DNA of 64,000 nt from Cereibacter johrii. GTDB lineage: Bacteria; Pseudomonadota; Alphaproteobacteria; Rhodobacterales; Rhodobacteraceae. The DNA lies in the NCBI RefSeq assembly GCF_001720585.1, contig NZ_MABH01000122.1, positions 23,337 through 87,336 on the forward strand, given 5' to 3'. Position numbers and translations under genes: made by a program. The notes beneath the pieces are model-generated. The model searched no databases. It was given only the letters and a program-made list of their open reading frames with translations, and had not been told where the DNA came from. How positions within the stretch are numbered: position 1 is the first letter of the stretch; every line of letters begins with the position of its first letter. This document shows, one piece after another, positions 1 to 9,002 of this stretch.

Positions 1-1
1 G

Positions 2-865
2 GCAGAGCAGAGCTTCTCCGGCCCCTTCTGCCTTCCGGAGATCGGCCAGTTCGCCGGCGCGGCGCCGCAGGATGCGGGCCCGGGCTGGCGCGCCTGGACC
101 CTGCGGTCGACGAACCTGGTTCTGCGGCTGGTCGAACTCGACGGCACGGCGGAATTCGCGAGGACGGCGCAGCTCGACGAATATATGGTCTTCTCCACCG
201 ATCCGGAGATCCGCTTCACGATCGCCACCGCCCGCGGTGCGGTGACGGATCATCCCGGCAATCACCTGTTCATCCTTCCGCCCGGCGACAGTCGGGTGCG
301 GATCGACGGCAGGGGCAAGGTGGCGTTTGTCTACACCACGCGCTCTGCCGATCTGGTCGCGGCCTGCAGCAACCCGTCGGTTGCCGCGAATCCGGTCATC
401 CCGCCGTTCCAGCCGTGGCCGGACCCGGTCGGCGGCTTTCGGCTGCGCGCCTACGATCTCGAGGTGCCCGACAGTCCGGGGCGCTTCGGACGGCTCTTCC
501 GCTGCACGACGATGATGGTGAACATCCTGCCGCGCTTCACCGCACCGCGGGACCGATCGAAGGTTTCTCCGCATTACCATGCCAGCTTCGAGCAGATCAG
601 CCTGACGCTCGAGGGCGATTTCGAGCATTTCCTGCGATGGCCCTGGACGCCCGACATGGCCGAGTGGCTGCCCGATGCGCATATCCGCTGCGCCAGCCCC
701 TCGGTCACGGTGCTGCCGCCGCCGGCGATCCATACGACGCTCTGGGTGTCGGAGGGGGCGCAGATCGTGGACATCTTCTCGCCGCCGCGGATGGATTTCT
801 CGCAGAAGGACGGGTGGGTGCTGAACGCCGAGGATTACCCCGTCGCGCGGACCGTCATCGAGTAG
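2..865 (+). CDS. Cupin-like protein, 5' end outside the window
   Basis: The reading frame is open from the left edge without a stop, so the first in-frame ATG (185) is probably not the real start and the gene begins upstream. The visible protein is about 287 residues. Its second half has a cupin signature, SPHYHASFEQ, giving two His and a downstream Glu/Gln as candidate metal ligands, followed by a distal His (PPPAIHTTLW). This suggests a two-domain RmlC-like cupin; substrate unknown. It converges on the TetR-type gene with one base between stop codons, so the two 3' ends probably share or lack a terminator. A role in the catabolic cluster to the right is inferred only from position. Confidence 0.6.
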   Translation, partial: AEQSFSGPFCLPEIGQFAGAAPQDAGPGWRAWTLRSTNLVLRLVELDGTAEFARTAQLDEYMVFSTDPEIRFTIATARGAVTDHPGNHLFILPPGDSRVRIDGRGKVAFVYTTRSADLVAACSNPSVAANPVIPPFQPWPDPVGGFRLRAYDLEVPDSPGRFGRLFRCTTMMVNILPRFTAPRDRSKVSPHYHASFEQISLTLEGDFEHFLRWPWTPDMAEWLPDAHIRCASPSVTVLPPPAIHTTLWVSEGAQIVDIFSPPRMDFSQKDGWVLNAEDYPVARTVIE

Positions 866-866
866 C

Positions 867-1610
867 TCAGTCCGATATGTCGCCCAGCGCCGGCATCGAG
901 GCGATGACGATGGTGTCATGCGCGATCGCGGGCAGAGCGGGCAGCGGGCGGCGCGAGACATCCCGCGCGGCCGCCCGCGACATGCCGAAGGCCATCAGCA
1001 CATGCTCCGAGATCTGCTCGGGGTAGTCGCTGACTGTGGTGCCGCTGGTGACCGACACCATGGCCGAGGCCACCGACCCCATGAGGATGTCGCGCCCGAT
1101 CTCGGCCGTGGGAATGTGGAACAGCCCTTCGTCCAGGCCGCGCCGGATCGTCACCAGGGCGTTGTGCCAGACCATCTCGCCGAAAGTGTGCCCCGGCGCG
1201 GAGGAATGGATCATGGCCCAGCCCCAGGCGCGGTTCTTTTCAGCCGCGTGCAGATAGTAGCGAATGGCGACCGCAGACTGCTCGGCCGCATTCTCCAGCG
1301 CCCCGAACATATGGTGCACGGCGCGGTCGAACTCGCCGGTCAACTCTTCCAGCAACTGGTAGCGCAGCGCTTCGAGATCGCCGAAGTGATTGTAGAACGT
1401 GCCGCGGGCCACGCCCGCCGACTTGCAGATGTCCTCGATGCGGACGAAGCGCCCGTTCTCGCGGCCGTAGCAGTCGAACGCAGCCGCCATGATCGTGTTG
1501 CGCGACTTGGCCCGGCGTGCCGCGCCGATCTCGGCGCGCCTGCCGTTCGGTGCCGTGCGATACCCCATGCGGGCGATGGCCTCGTCCGGTGTCTCGGTGC
1601 TCTCTGCCAT
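867..1610 (-). CDS. TetR/AcrR family transcriptional regulator
   Basis: The N-terminal part contains a typical TetR helix-turn-helix (IRIEDICKSAGVARGTFYNHF-type; key residues AGVARGTFYNHFGD), followed by an all-helical ligand-binding region. I chose the Met at 1610 (MAESTETPDE) because the 28 residues before it are low-complexity and basic; a start at 1694 is possible. The protein is about 247 residues, slightly long for the family because of a basic N-terminal extension. It is divergent from the extradiol dioxygenase gene, with about 440 bp between them. It is therefore the natural candidate repressor of the catabolic operon, with the operator in that gap; effector unknown. Confidence 0.8.
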   Translation of the reverse strand: MAESTETPDEAIARMGYRTAPNGRRAEIGAARRAKSRNTIMAAAFDCYGRENGRFVRIEDICKSAGVARGTFYNHFGDLEALRYQLLEELTGEFDRAVHHMFGALENAAEQSAVAIRYYLHAAEKNRAWGWAMIHSSAPGHTFGEMVWHNALVTIRRGLDEGLFHIPTAEIGRDILMGSVASAMVSVTSGTTVSDYPEQISEHVLMAFGMSRAAARDVSRRPLPALPAIAHDTIVIASMPALGDISD

Positions 1611-2051
1611 GCGCGAAGCGGGCCTTTGCCTTGCGTCCTCCGAAGCGGGACAGCCCAGATATGGCGCAGCGGAGATACGGGGGCCAGAGCGCAACCGCTC
1701 CCCGCCCCCAATTCCACGCAGCGAAATTTGTAAAATGACTATTTGTCCAAATTACAACCTCGCATAGGATCGGGGACAGGGCAGCAGGAGGGCTGCCTTG
1801 ACTCTGGGCTGGGGAGAGCCCGCAGGGAGGACTTCCGTGACACCAAGACCACAACCGGACTGACCGGTGGCATGGCGCCCCGACGCGCCGTGACCTGACC
1901 CATTCCCGACCCTCGTACGCGACGTGACGGACGCTTCGGTCCGAACGGTTTCGTCGTGCCCGGTTCCCGGCGGCGCGCCTCGCGGCTGCCTTGACGTGTC
2001 GCCTCTGCGGTGGCCGTCCCAGACAATTTTGCCCGAAGAAAGGATCACATC

Positions 2052-2966
2052 ATGGGGATCAACCGGATAGACCACGCCGCGGTCCAGGTCGGCGACCTCG
2101 GCAAGGCCCTGGCCTGGTACGAGGACGTGCTCGGCCTGACCGTCCTGTCGCGTGACGACACCACCGTCCATCTCGCCTGCCGCGGCACGGCCGCCGACAT
2201 CACGCTGGTCAAGGGCAGGCAGTCGCTGGAGAATTTCACCTTCGGCGTCGACGATCAGGAGGATCTGGACCGGGTCGAGAGCATCCTGCGAAAGGAAGGC
2301 GTCGCCTCCGAGCGTCTGAACGGCGACAGCCGCCCGGGCGAGGGCGCGACGCTCAAGTTCCACCTGCCCTCGGGCCACGAGCTGCGGCTCTGCACCGGCG
2401 GGGCGGAGCGTCGCGCCGGGATCTCGGACTTCGACGCGCGCGGCAGCCATGTGCCCTGCGACATGGATCACATCAACCTGCTGGGCGCGGTCGACCCGGC
2501 GGTGATGCGCGATTTCCTGATGATGATCGGCTTCAAGTCATCGCTCAACATTTCGGTCGGCGGGCAGCTTGCGGGTGTCTGGCTGCGCGGCTCGGCCTAC
2601 GACCATGACATCGCCTACATGCGGGCCGTGCGTCCCGGAGACCGGCTGCATCATGTGGCTTTCGCGGTCGAGGACGGCAACCACTATTTCCGCCTCTCCG
2701 ACCGGCTGATGGACACCGGCCACCGCTGGGAGTTCGGGCCGGGCCGCCACAACGGCGGGCTGGGCAAGTCCACCGGCTTCGGCACGAACAACTACGCCTA
2801 TGCCTTCGATCCCTTCGGCAACCGCAACGAGTTCTCCTCGGGCATGGAGCAGTTCGCCGACGATACGCCGCCCCTCGACTGCGCCATCGCGCCGGAGCAG
2901 CTGACGGAGGTGATGAACGGCTGGGGCTACGAGATGGCCGAGACCTTCATGACGGTGGGATCATGA
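2052..2966 (+). CDS. Extradiol (catechol 2,3-dioxygenase-type) ring-cleavage dioxygenase
   Basis: 304 residues made of two VOC/glyoxalase-fold modules, the usual type I extradiol dioxygenase plan. Likely Fe(II) ligands are visible: His near residue 139 in MDHINLL, His near 201 in LHHVAFAV, and Glu near 259 in NRNEFSSG, the order expected for BphC/HsaC/XylE proteins. The ATG at 2052 is preceded by a good ribosome site (AAGAAAGGA). It would open a catecholic ring next to a hydroxyl group using O2. It starts a tight set with the NTF2-like protein, hydrolase and monooxygenase (4-bp overlaps), fitting a meta-cleavage operon. The natural substrate cannot be read from the sequence. Confidence 0.85.
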   Translation: MGINRIDHAAVQVGDLGKALAWYEDVLGLTVLSRDDTTVHLACRGTAADITLVKGRQSLENFTFGVDDQEDLDRVESILRKEGVASERLNGDSRPGEGATLKFHLPSGHELRLCTGGAERRAGISDFDARGSHVPCDMDHINLLGAVDPAVMRDFLMMIGFKSSLNISVGGQLAGVWLRGSAYDHDIAYMRAVRPGDRLHHVAFAVEDGNHYFRLSDRLMDTGHRWEFGPGRHNGGLGKSTGFGTNNYAYAFDPFGNRNEFSSGMEQFADDTPPLDCAIAPEQLTEVMNGWGYEMAETFMTVGS

Positions 2967-3433
2967 GCCTTCGGCCGCAGGCCTTCCTCGAGGTGCAGGA
3001 TCTCGTCCTGCGCTTCTGGGCGGTGGTGGACGAGACCCTCGACACCGCCGGTGCCACGCTCTTCACCGCCGATGGGGCGCTGGGGATCGAGAGCTTCCGC
3101 GCCAAGGGAACGGAAGAGCTGACCCGCTATTTCGCTGCCCGCCGCGCCCTGTCGGCCCAGCGCCAGCGCCGCACGCGGCACCTCTGCACCAACCTGCGGA
3201 GGCTGCCCGGCGACGGGATGCGGGTTGCCGCGACGATCACCGTCTTCTCCGGCTCGGGCGCAAGCCCCCTGCCGCTGGAGGCCCCGTCCTCGCTTGCGGA
3301 TTTCACCTTCGACTGCGTCGAGACGCCCGATGGCTGGCGCTTCCGCGACGTGCGCGGCGCCCTGGTCTTTGCCGGGGCGGACACACCCGATCTGAGGGCC
3401 GCCGCGGACGCAGCCAGGGGCCTTCCGGCATGA
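2963..3433 (+). CDS. SnoaL/NTF2-like small protein
   Basis: A 156-residue protein whose start overlaps the dioxygenase stop (ATGA) and whose stop overlaps the hydrolase start, so it is translationally coupled to both. The pattern of a helical N-terminus (LVLRFWAVVDETLD) followed by beta-rich segments with FxCVExxDGWRFRDVRG resembles NTF2-like/SnoaL-type proteins, which in ring-hydroxylating oxygenases form the beta subunit and elsewhere act as isomerases or dehydratases. No oxygenase alpha subunit is present, so a stand-alone accessory or isomerase role is more likely. Family assignment is from overall pattern, not a decisive motif. Confidence 0.55.
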   Translation: MSLRPQAFLEVQDLVLRFWAVVDETLDTAGATLFTADGALGIESFRAKGTEELTRYFAARRALSAQRQRRTRHLCTNLRRLPGDGMRVAATITVFSGSGASPLPLEAPSSLADFTFDCVETPDGWRFRDVRGALVFAGADTPDLRAAADAARGLPA

Positions 3434-4104
3434 AACGGGTGGCGCTGATCCACGGCTGGGGCGGATCGTTCACGGCCACCTGGGAGGCCGATGGCTGGAG
3501 CTGTGCCCTGCGTGCGGCGGGCTTCGATCCGGTCGGGGGGACGATCGCGGGCCACGGGCCCGAGGGCGGGTCGCATGACCCTGCCGACTATGCCGACCTC
3601 GCCGGGGATCTTGCGGCGAAGCTCCCCGCGGGGCTCTACGGCGCCATCGGCTTCTCGCTCGGCACCAAGCTGCTGCTGGAGCTGGAGGCGCGCAGCCCCG
3701 GTAGCCTCGGGCGGCTGGTGCTGGGCGGTATCGGCGACAACATCTTTGCCCCGGAAGCCGCCGGTCCCGCCCTCGTTGCGGCCCTGCGGGGCGAGACAGC
3801 CGACCCTCCGCCGCAGGTCAAGGCCCTTCTGGCCTATGCCGCGAAGAGCGGGAGCGATCCGGCCTGCCTCGCCGCCCTTCTGGAACGACCCGCCAACCCG
3901 GTGCTGACCGAAGATCGGCTCGCCACCGTGAAGGCCCCGATCCTGATCTTCAACAGCCGCGACGATGCCGTGGCGCAGCCCGACACGCGCCTCTGCCGGG
4001 CGATGCCCCATGCACGCCACCACCTGATCGAGGGCCCCGGCCATGTGGCCCTCACCTCCGATGTCCGCTTCCGCGAGGCGGCCGTCGCATTCCTGTCCAA
4101 GTGA
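3430..4104 (+). CDS. Alpha/beta hydrolase, possible C-C bond hydrolase of meta-cleavage
   Basis: 224 residues with the alpha/beta hydrolase landmarks: an HGWGGS oxyanion-hole region near residue 9, a nucleophile elbow GFSLG near residue 77, a late Asp in NSRDDAV and a terminal His in GPGHVAL. It follows the dioxygenase and precedes the monooxygenase, so hydrolysis of the ring-fission product (as HsaD/BphD do) is the simplest reading. It is clearly shorter than HsaD/BphD (about 285 residues) because the cap domain is reduced, so another ester or thioester substrate is possible. Confidence 0.7.
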   Translation: MKRVALIHGWGGSFTATWEADGWSCALRAAGFDPVGGTIAGHGPEGGSHDPADYADLAGDLAAKLPAGLYGAIGFSLGTKLLLELEARSPGSLGRLVLGGIGDNIFAPEAAGPALVAALRGETADPPPQVKALLAYAAKSGSDPACLAALLERPANPVLTEDRLATVKAPILIFNSRDDAVAQPDTRLCRAMPHARHHLIEGPGHVALTSDVRFREAAVAFLSK

Positions 4105-4127
4105 CGCCTCCAGGGAGGAGAAACCCC

Positions 4128-5300
4128 ATGTTCGACGATACGACCCCGATGATCGAGCGCGTCCGCGCCATCCTTCCCCGGATCGCGGCGAATGCCTCGA
4201 AGGCGGAGGAGATGCGCGAGGTGCCGAAGGAGAACATCGACCTGCTCAAGAGCACCGGCCTCCATCGCGCCTTCCAGCCCAAGGCCTATGGCGGGCTCGA
4301 GATGCCGCTGCCGGAGTTCGAGACCTGCATCGCGCTGATTGCCACCGCCTGCGGGTCTACCGCCTGGGCCTTCTCGCTGCTGGCCGAGCACGCGCACCAG
4401 ATCGCGCTCTATTCGAAGCAATTGCAGGACGAGATCTGGCAGGACGATCCCGACACGGTCTGCTCCTCTTCGATCGCCCCCTACGGAAAGGCCGTGGATG
4501 TCGAGGGCGGCGTCCGGTTCTCGGGGGAGTTCGGCTGGTCCTCGGGCTGCGATCACGCGCAATGGGCGATCCTGGGCTTCCTGCGCGACACGCCCGAGGG
4601 CGGCAAGGTCTACAGCTTCGCGATCCTTCCGCGCAGCGACTATGAGATCAAGGACACCTGGTTCACCGCCGGGATGCGGGGCACCGGCTCGAAGACCCTC
4701 GTGGTCAAGGACGCCTTCGTGCCCGAGCACCGGATCGAAACCGTGCCGGCGCTGATGACCCTGACCTCGGCGGGCGGCAGCCTCTATCCCCAGAGCACCA
4801 CCTATCATGTGCCCTTCATCTACGTCTTTGCCAGCTGCTTCTCTGCCGTATCTCTGGGCATCGCGGAGCGGATGATCCAGCTTTACACCGAGCGGACACA
4901 AAGCCGCGTCCGCGCCTATACCGGCGCGAAGGTGAGCCAGTCGATTCCCGCCTGCATGCGTCTTGCGGAAAGCACGCATCAGGTGGCGGCGGGCCGGGCC
5001 TTCCTCGAGAAGACCTGGGAGGACATGCGCGACCACGCCGAGCGCCGCGTCTTTCCGGACGAGACCAAGATGGCCTTCTGGCGCACCAATCAGGCCTATG
5101 CGGTGAAGATGTTCGTCGCCGCGGTGGACCGGCTGTTCGAAGCGTCCGGCGGCTCGTCGTGGTTCGACGATGCCGAAGGACAACGCCTGTTCCGCGACGC
5201 GCACATGACCGCGGCCCACGCCTACACCGACTATGACATCTGCGCCCAGATCCTCGGGCGGGCGCTCATGGGGCTGGAGCGGGATCCCTCCCTGTTCTGA
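4128..5300 (+). CDS. Flavin-dependent monooxygenase oxygenase component (acyl-CoA dehydrogenase fold, HsaA-like)
   Basis: 390 residues with an acyl-CoA dehydrogenase-like fold. The N-terminal helices carry LLKSTGLHRAFQPKAYGG, the middle beta domain carries FSGEFGWSSGCDHAQWAILG, and the C-terminal helices end with SSWFDDAEGQRLFRDAHM. These are features of two-component group D flavin monooxygenases (HpaB-C2, HsaA, DszC types), which hydroxylate aromatics with reduced flavin. The ATG at 4128 follows GGGAGGAG; the GTG at 4101 overlaps the upstream stop and has no ribosome site. The flavin reductase gene immediately downstream supports a two-component enzyme that would produce the catechol for the ring-cleavage dioxygenase. 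Confidence 0.8.
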   Translation: MFDDTTPMIERVRAILPRIAANASKAEEMREVPKENIDLLKSTGLHRAFQPKAYGGLEMPLPEFETCIALIATACGSTAWAFSLLAEHAHQIALYSKQLQDEIWQDDPDTVCSSSIAPYGKAVDVEGGVRFSGEFGWSSGCDHAQWAILGFLRDTPEGGKVYSFAILPRSDYEIKDTWFTAGMRGTGSKTLVVKDAFVPEHRIETVPALMTLTSAGGSLYPQSTTYHVPFIYVFASCFSAVSLGIAERMIQLYTERTQSRVRAYTGAKVSQSIPACMRLAESTHQVAAGRAFLEKTWEDMRDHAERRVFPDETKMAFWRTNQAYAVKMFVAAVDRLFEASGGSSWFDDAEGQRLFRDAHMTAAHAYTDYDICAQILGRALMGLERDPSLF

Positions 5301-5310
5301 AGCACCCGCC

Positions 5311-5335
5311 GCCCGGCCCCGCCCCCGGGCCGGGC
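5311..5335. terminator. GC-rich hairpin between monooxygenase and reductase genes
   Basis: Perfect 9-bp arms (GCCCGGCCC and GGGCCGGGC) around a short loop, just after the monooxygenase stop. No T tract follows, so it is more likely a 3'-end stabiliser or attenuator than a complete intrinsic terminator. Confidence 0.4.
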
Positions 5336-5371
5336 AGCTTCCCCTTGCCTCAACCAACCGCAGAGGTCCCG

Positions 5372-5890
5372 ATGACCGATATCTTCCCCGCAGCCGAGGG
5401 GTTCGATCCGCGTGCCTTCCGCGCCGCCATGGGCTGTTTCGCCACCGGCGTCACCGTCATCACCGCACAGGCAGACGGCCGGCGCGTGGGTGTCACCGCC
5501 AACAGCTTCACCTCGCTGTCGCTGGAGCCGCCGCTGATCCTCTGGAGCCTCCTGAAGGCCTCGTCCAGCTACCCGGTCTTCGAGGCCGCGAGCCACTTCG
5601 CCGTCAACATCCTCGCCCATGACCAGATCGCCCTGTCGAACCGCTTCGCCTGTCGCGCGCAGGACAAGTTCGACGGGCTCGAAGTGACCGAGGGCGCGGG
5701 CGGTTGCCTGCTTCTGCCGGACACATGTGCCTCGATCCAATGCCTGCGCGAGACCATCCTCGACGGCGGCGACCACTGGATCCTGATCGGCCGTGTCCGC
5801 GCCTTCGACAGTTCGGACCAGGCACCGCTGCTGTTCCACCGGGGCGCCTATTCCATGGCACGGCCGCATCCGCAGGTCGCAGCCTCCTGA
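5372..5890 (+). CDS. Flavin reductase (HpaC/HsaB-like)
   Basis: 172 residues of the flavin reductase-like, FMN-binding split-barrel family. The N-terminal FRAAMGCFATGVTVITA, GVTANSFTSLSLEPPL and FAVNILAHDQ blocks are characteristic. It would use NAD(P)H to supply reduced FMN or FAD to the neighbouring monooxygenase. The Met at 5372 gives the canonical family N-terminus; an upstream in-frame start at 5345 would add nine residues without support. No GMPxxH-type extra domain is present, so this is a single-domain reductase. Confidence 0.85.
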   Translation: MTDIFPAAEGFDPRAFRAAMGCFATGVTVITAQADGRRVGVTANSFTSLSLEPPLILWSLLKASSSYPVFEAASHFAVNILAHDQIALSNRFACRAQDKFDGLEVTEGAGGCLLLPDTCASIQCLRETILDGGDHWILIGRVRAFDSSDQAPLLFHRGAYSMARPHPQVAAS

Positions 5891-5926
5891 ACCACCACCG
5901 TCAACGACAACAGGGAGGAGACCTGA

Positions 5927-6790
5927 ATGACGAAGACGCGCATCCTTGGGCTCGCGGCAGTCGCGCTGAGCCTTGCCGCGCCGGCCCAGGCCATCGATGT
6001 CGGCCCGGCCGATTACACGATCCTGCCCGGCGGCACCACGCTGGGCATGGTCTACTGGCAGCACCTGAGCTCCGACACGCTGCGGCTGGACGGTGCCACG
6101 GTGCCGGGTTCGTCCTTCGAGGCCGACGTCGGCATCCTGCGCACGCTGAGCTACTTCGACTTGGGCGAGACCCCGGCGGTGTTCCATGTCGTCGCGCCCT
6201 TTGCCGGCCTCGATGCCGACATAGGCGGGGTCGGGCAGCGCACCAGCGACGGGCTGGGCGACCTGACGCTCGGCCTGACCGTCTGGCCGGTGCAGCCGGA
6301 CAGCCCCGAGACCGGCACCACGCTGGGCCTGTCGCTCTTCGCGACGCTGCCCACGGGGGACTACGATCCCGCCCGCATGGGTCTTGGCGAGGGCACCTGG
6401 ACGATCACCCCCCAGATCGGGCTGATCCAAGGCCTCGGCCACGGCTTCTACTTCGACGGCGCGCTGGACGTCGCCCTGCAGCGCGATCACGACGAGGACG
6501 GCGTGAGCCATGAACGCGCGCCGTCTTGGCAGCTTCAGGCCATGCTGCGCAAGCAGTGGGGGCCCGCCACCTCGCTTGCGGTGGGCTACTCCGGCCAGCG
6601 CGGCGGCGCGCAGAGCATCGGCGGCATCGAGACGGGCCTGAAGACCCATCGCGATCAGCTCCGGATCTACGGCAGCCACTTCGTCACCCCCACGGTGCAG
6701 GTGCAGGGCATGTATGGCCGCGACCTGAAGGTCGAGGGCGGCTTCGAATATGACAGCGTGGCCCAGATCCGCGTCGTCAAGATGTTCTGA
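5927..6790 (+). CDS. Outer-membrane transporter of the MetA-pathway phenol degradation type
   Basis: 287 residues with a clear signal peptide (LGLAAVALSLAAPAQA) preceded by the ribosome site GGGAGGAG. The mature protein alternates short amphipathic beta strands and turns and ends in an aromatic residue (IRVVKMF), as expected of an outer-membrane barrel. The spacing of ADYTILPGGTTLGMVYWQHL, LGDLTLGLTVWPV and LPTGDY resembles the 'meta-pathway phenol degradation'/SphA-like family found beside aromatic catabolic genes. A role in substrate uptake across the outer membrane is inferred. Confidence 0.65.
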   Translation: MTKTRILGLAAVALSLAAPAQAIDVGPADYTILPGGTTLGMVYWQHLSSDTLRLDGATVPGSSFEADVGILRTLSYFDLGETPAVFHVVAPFAGLDADIGGVGQRTSDGLGDLTLGLTVWPVQPDSPETGTTLGLSLFATLPTGDYDPARMGLGEGTWTITPQIGLIQGLGHGFYFDGALDVALQRDHDEDGVSHERAPSWQLQAMLRKQWGPATSLAVGYSGQRGGAQSIGGIETGLKTHRDQLRIYGSHFVTPTVQVQGMYGRDLKVEGGFEYDSVAQIRVVKMF

Positions 6791-6795
6791 GACAC

Positions 6796-6824
6796 GCCGG
6801 GCCCGGCGCTGCTCCGGGCCCGGC
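6796..6824. terminator. Strong GC hairpin before the BKACE gene
   Basis: Arms GCCGGGCCCGG and CCGGGCCCGGC with a short loop, followed by CCCTTTC. It could be a partial terminator separating the outer-membrane protein gene from the next two enzymes. Confidence 0.5.
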
Positions 6825-6847
6825 CCTTTCAACAAGGCCGTGCCTTC

Positions 6848-7768
6848 ATGAAGAAGACCATCATCTCCTGCGCCGTCACGGGCTCGATCCACACGCCCTC
6901 CATGTCGCCCCACCTTCCGGTGACCGCCGAGCAGATCGCCGAGAGCGCGATCGGTGCCGCCGAGGCCGGGGCCGCCATCCTGCACCTGCATGCCCGCGTG
7001 CCGGACACCGGCGCGCCCAGTCAGGATCCCGCCCACTATGCCGCGTTCCTGCCGCGCATCCGCGCCGCGACGGATGCCATCGTGAACATCACCACCGGCG
7101 GCGGGCTCGGCATGTCGATGGACGCCCGCATCGCGCCCGCGCTGAAGACCGCGCCGGAGCTCGCGTCGCTCAACATGGGGTCCTTCAACTTCAACATCTC
7201 TGCGGCAGAGAAAGGGTGCCGCGATCCGCAACCGTGGGAGGTCGACTACCTGCGTGGCACCCGTGACCTCATCATGTCGAACACCTTCGCCCAGATCGAA
7301 ACGGTGCTGACACGGCTCTCGGCACTGGGCACGCGGTTCGAGTTCGAGTGCTACGACACCGGCCATCTGTATAATCTCGCGCATTTCGCGGATCGCGGAC
7401 TGGTGAAGCCGCCCTTCTTCGTGCAGGCGATCTTCGGCGTGACGGGGGCGCAGGGGACGGATCCGGAGAACCTCATGCACATGCGCGCGACGGCCGAACG
7501 GCTGTTCGGGAACGACCACCTGCTGTCCGTTCTGGGGGCGGGGCGGTCGCAGTTCCCGCTGGTGACGATGGGCGCGATCCTGGGCGGGCATGTGCGGGTG
7601 GGTCTGGAAGACAACCTCTACATCGCCAGAGGGCAACTGGCAGAGAGCAACGCCCGGATGGTCGCCAAGGTGCGCCGCATCCTCGAGGAGTTGGGCCACG
7701 AGATCGCCACGCCTGACGAGGCGCGCAGGATGCTCGGCACCAAGGGCGCGGGCGAGGTGGCTTTCTGA
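6848..7768 (+). CDS. Beta-keto acid cleavage enzyme (BKACE, DUF849 family)
   Basis: 306 residues with the BKACE family hallmarks: KTIISCAVTGSIHTPSMSPHLP at the start, AAILHLHARVP (zinc-ligand HxH), NITTGGGLGM, and AGRSQFPLVTMGAILGGHVRVGLEDN near the C-terminus. These TIM-barrel enzymes condense a beta-keto acid with acetyl-CoA to give acetoacetate and a new acyl-CoA. Here the substrate would be a beta-keto acid formed downstream of ring cleavage; this is inference. The stop overlaps the next start by one base, so the two enzymes are probably coupled. Confidence 0.85.
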   Translation: MKKTIISCAVTGSIHTPSMSPHLPVTAEQIAESAIGAAEAGAAILHLHARVPDTGAPSQDPAHYAAFLPRIRAATDAIVNITTGGGLGMSMDARIAPALKTAPELASLNMGSFNFNISAAEKGCRDPQPWEVDYLRGTRDLIMSNTFAQIETVLTRLSALGTRFEFECYDTGHLYNLAHFADRGLVKPPFFVQAIFGVTGAQGTDPENLMHMRATAERLFGNDHLLSVLGAGRSQFPLVTMGAILGGHVRVGLEDNLYIARGQLAESNARMVAKVRRILEELGHEIATPDEARRMLGTKGAGEVAF

Positions 7769-8526
7769 TGCCCGGCGATCGCACCGGTTTCCGTGCCCGC
7801 CTGCGGGCGCCCGAGCCGATCCTCGGCACCTTCCTGAAGATCCCCTCGACCCAGCCGGCCGAGATCCTCGCGACGCTCGGCTTCGACTTCGTCGTGATCG
7901 ACGAGGAACATGCGCCCTTCAACCCGGAGACCACGGATGCGATCCTGCTGGCCTGTCGGGCGCACGGGATGGCCGGGCTGGTGCGCGTGCGCCAACCGGC
8001 CGACATTCTGCGGGTGCTCGACTGCGGTGCGGATGGGGTGCTCGTGCCGCATGTGGCATCGCCCGAGATCGCGCGCGAGATCGTTGCCCTCGCGCGATAC
8101 AGCGGAGCGCGCGGCCTGTCGCCCACGACCCGCGCCGGCACGTTCGGCGCGACGGATGTCGCGGAACACATGAGAAGGCAGGATCAACGCTGTGCCGTCA
8201 TCGCGATGATAGAGGACGCGGAGTGCCTCGACAGGATCGATGCGATCCTCGCCACCGACGGACTGGACGCGATCTTCATCGGACGGGCGGATCTCGCCGC
8301 CAGCATGGGACCGGCTGCCGCAAACGGAGGGATCGAGCGCGCCGTGGATCTTGTCCTCGCCGGCGCACGGGATGCCGGAATGCCCACCCTGATCCTCAGC
8401 TCCGACCGCACCGAAGCGGATCGGTTTCGGTCGCAAGGCGCCACCGGGTTCCTGACCATGTCGGATCAGGGCTTCCTCCGAGAACAGGCCGCCCGCATGC
8501 GCGACATCTTTTCACGAGAGGTTTGA
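7768..8526 (+). CDS. HpcH/HpaI family aldolase
   Basis: 252 residues of the class II pyruvate-dependent aldolase family. The catalytic motifs are recognisable: FVVIDEEHAPF near residue 35, GADGVLVPHVAS near 85, Arg in TTRAG, and the metal/pyruvate region DAIFIGRADLAASMG near 168. Such enzymes cleave 4-hydroxy-2-oxo acids into pyruvate and an aldehyde, a typical last step of meta-cleavage degradation. The gene is fused end to start with the BKACE gene and is the last convincing gene of the catabolic block. Confidence 0.85.
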   Translation: MPGDRTGFRARLRAPEPILGTFLKIPSTQPAEILATLGFDFVVIDEEHAPFNPETTDAILLACRAHGMAGLVRVRQPADILRVLDCGADGVLVPHVASPEIAREIVALARYSGARGLSPTTRAGTFGATDVAEHMRRQDQRCAVIAMIEDAECLDRIDAILATDGLDAIFIGRADLAASMGPAAANGGIERAVDLVLAGARDAGMPTLILSSDRTEADRFRSQGATGFLTMSDQGFLREQAARMRDIFSREV

Positions 8527-9002
8527 ACCACCTCGCGTCCGCATCCGGCCAGAGCTTTGCCTGTGCCGCGAGGACGATGACGCAAGACACATCCGCTCTA
8601 CTGGTTCGAGCAGCTGGGGGTGGATGATGTGGCCAGAAGAGCCGACCTGATGCCGAACCCACGTCCTGGCGGCCCTTCACGCTCGCACAAATCGCTTGAC
8701 CGGCCCGGCCCCGGTGCCGAAGTCCTAACCCAAGAGAGTGCGAAACCCGCCAGGATCAGGGAAGACGTCTGTATCAAAGAGCGCAATCCATCCTGCCCGG
8801 TGTGACGACCGGAAACGGCGGGGTCGTGAGCGCCGAAGTGTCGCCAGCATCGTGGGGACATTGAGCGCCCCTGCCCGACCCCTGGATCTGCCGGCAGGCG
8901 GCAGAAGCGGCGGGGGAGGCCACGATTGAATAGCAGAGTGATATTGTCGGGAGTTCCATCCCGCCGTAAGGTGCCGCGTCTCTTCCCAGTCAGGCCCGCA
9001 CC
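8527..9002. other. Intergenic stretch before the sigma factor gene
   Basis: About 475 bp without a convincing gene. Frames on both strands are short or of biased shadow composition. It must hold the promoter of the sigma factor operon, but I could not fix a promoter or a Fur-type box. Confidence 0.4.

Noticed and set aside
3834..7699. Long minus-strand frames opposite the catabolic operon
   Set aside because: Shadow frames; the plus strand holds clear enzyme families with ribosome sites.
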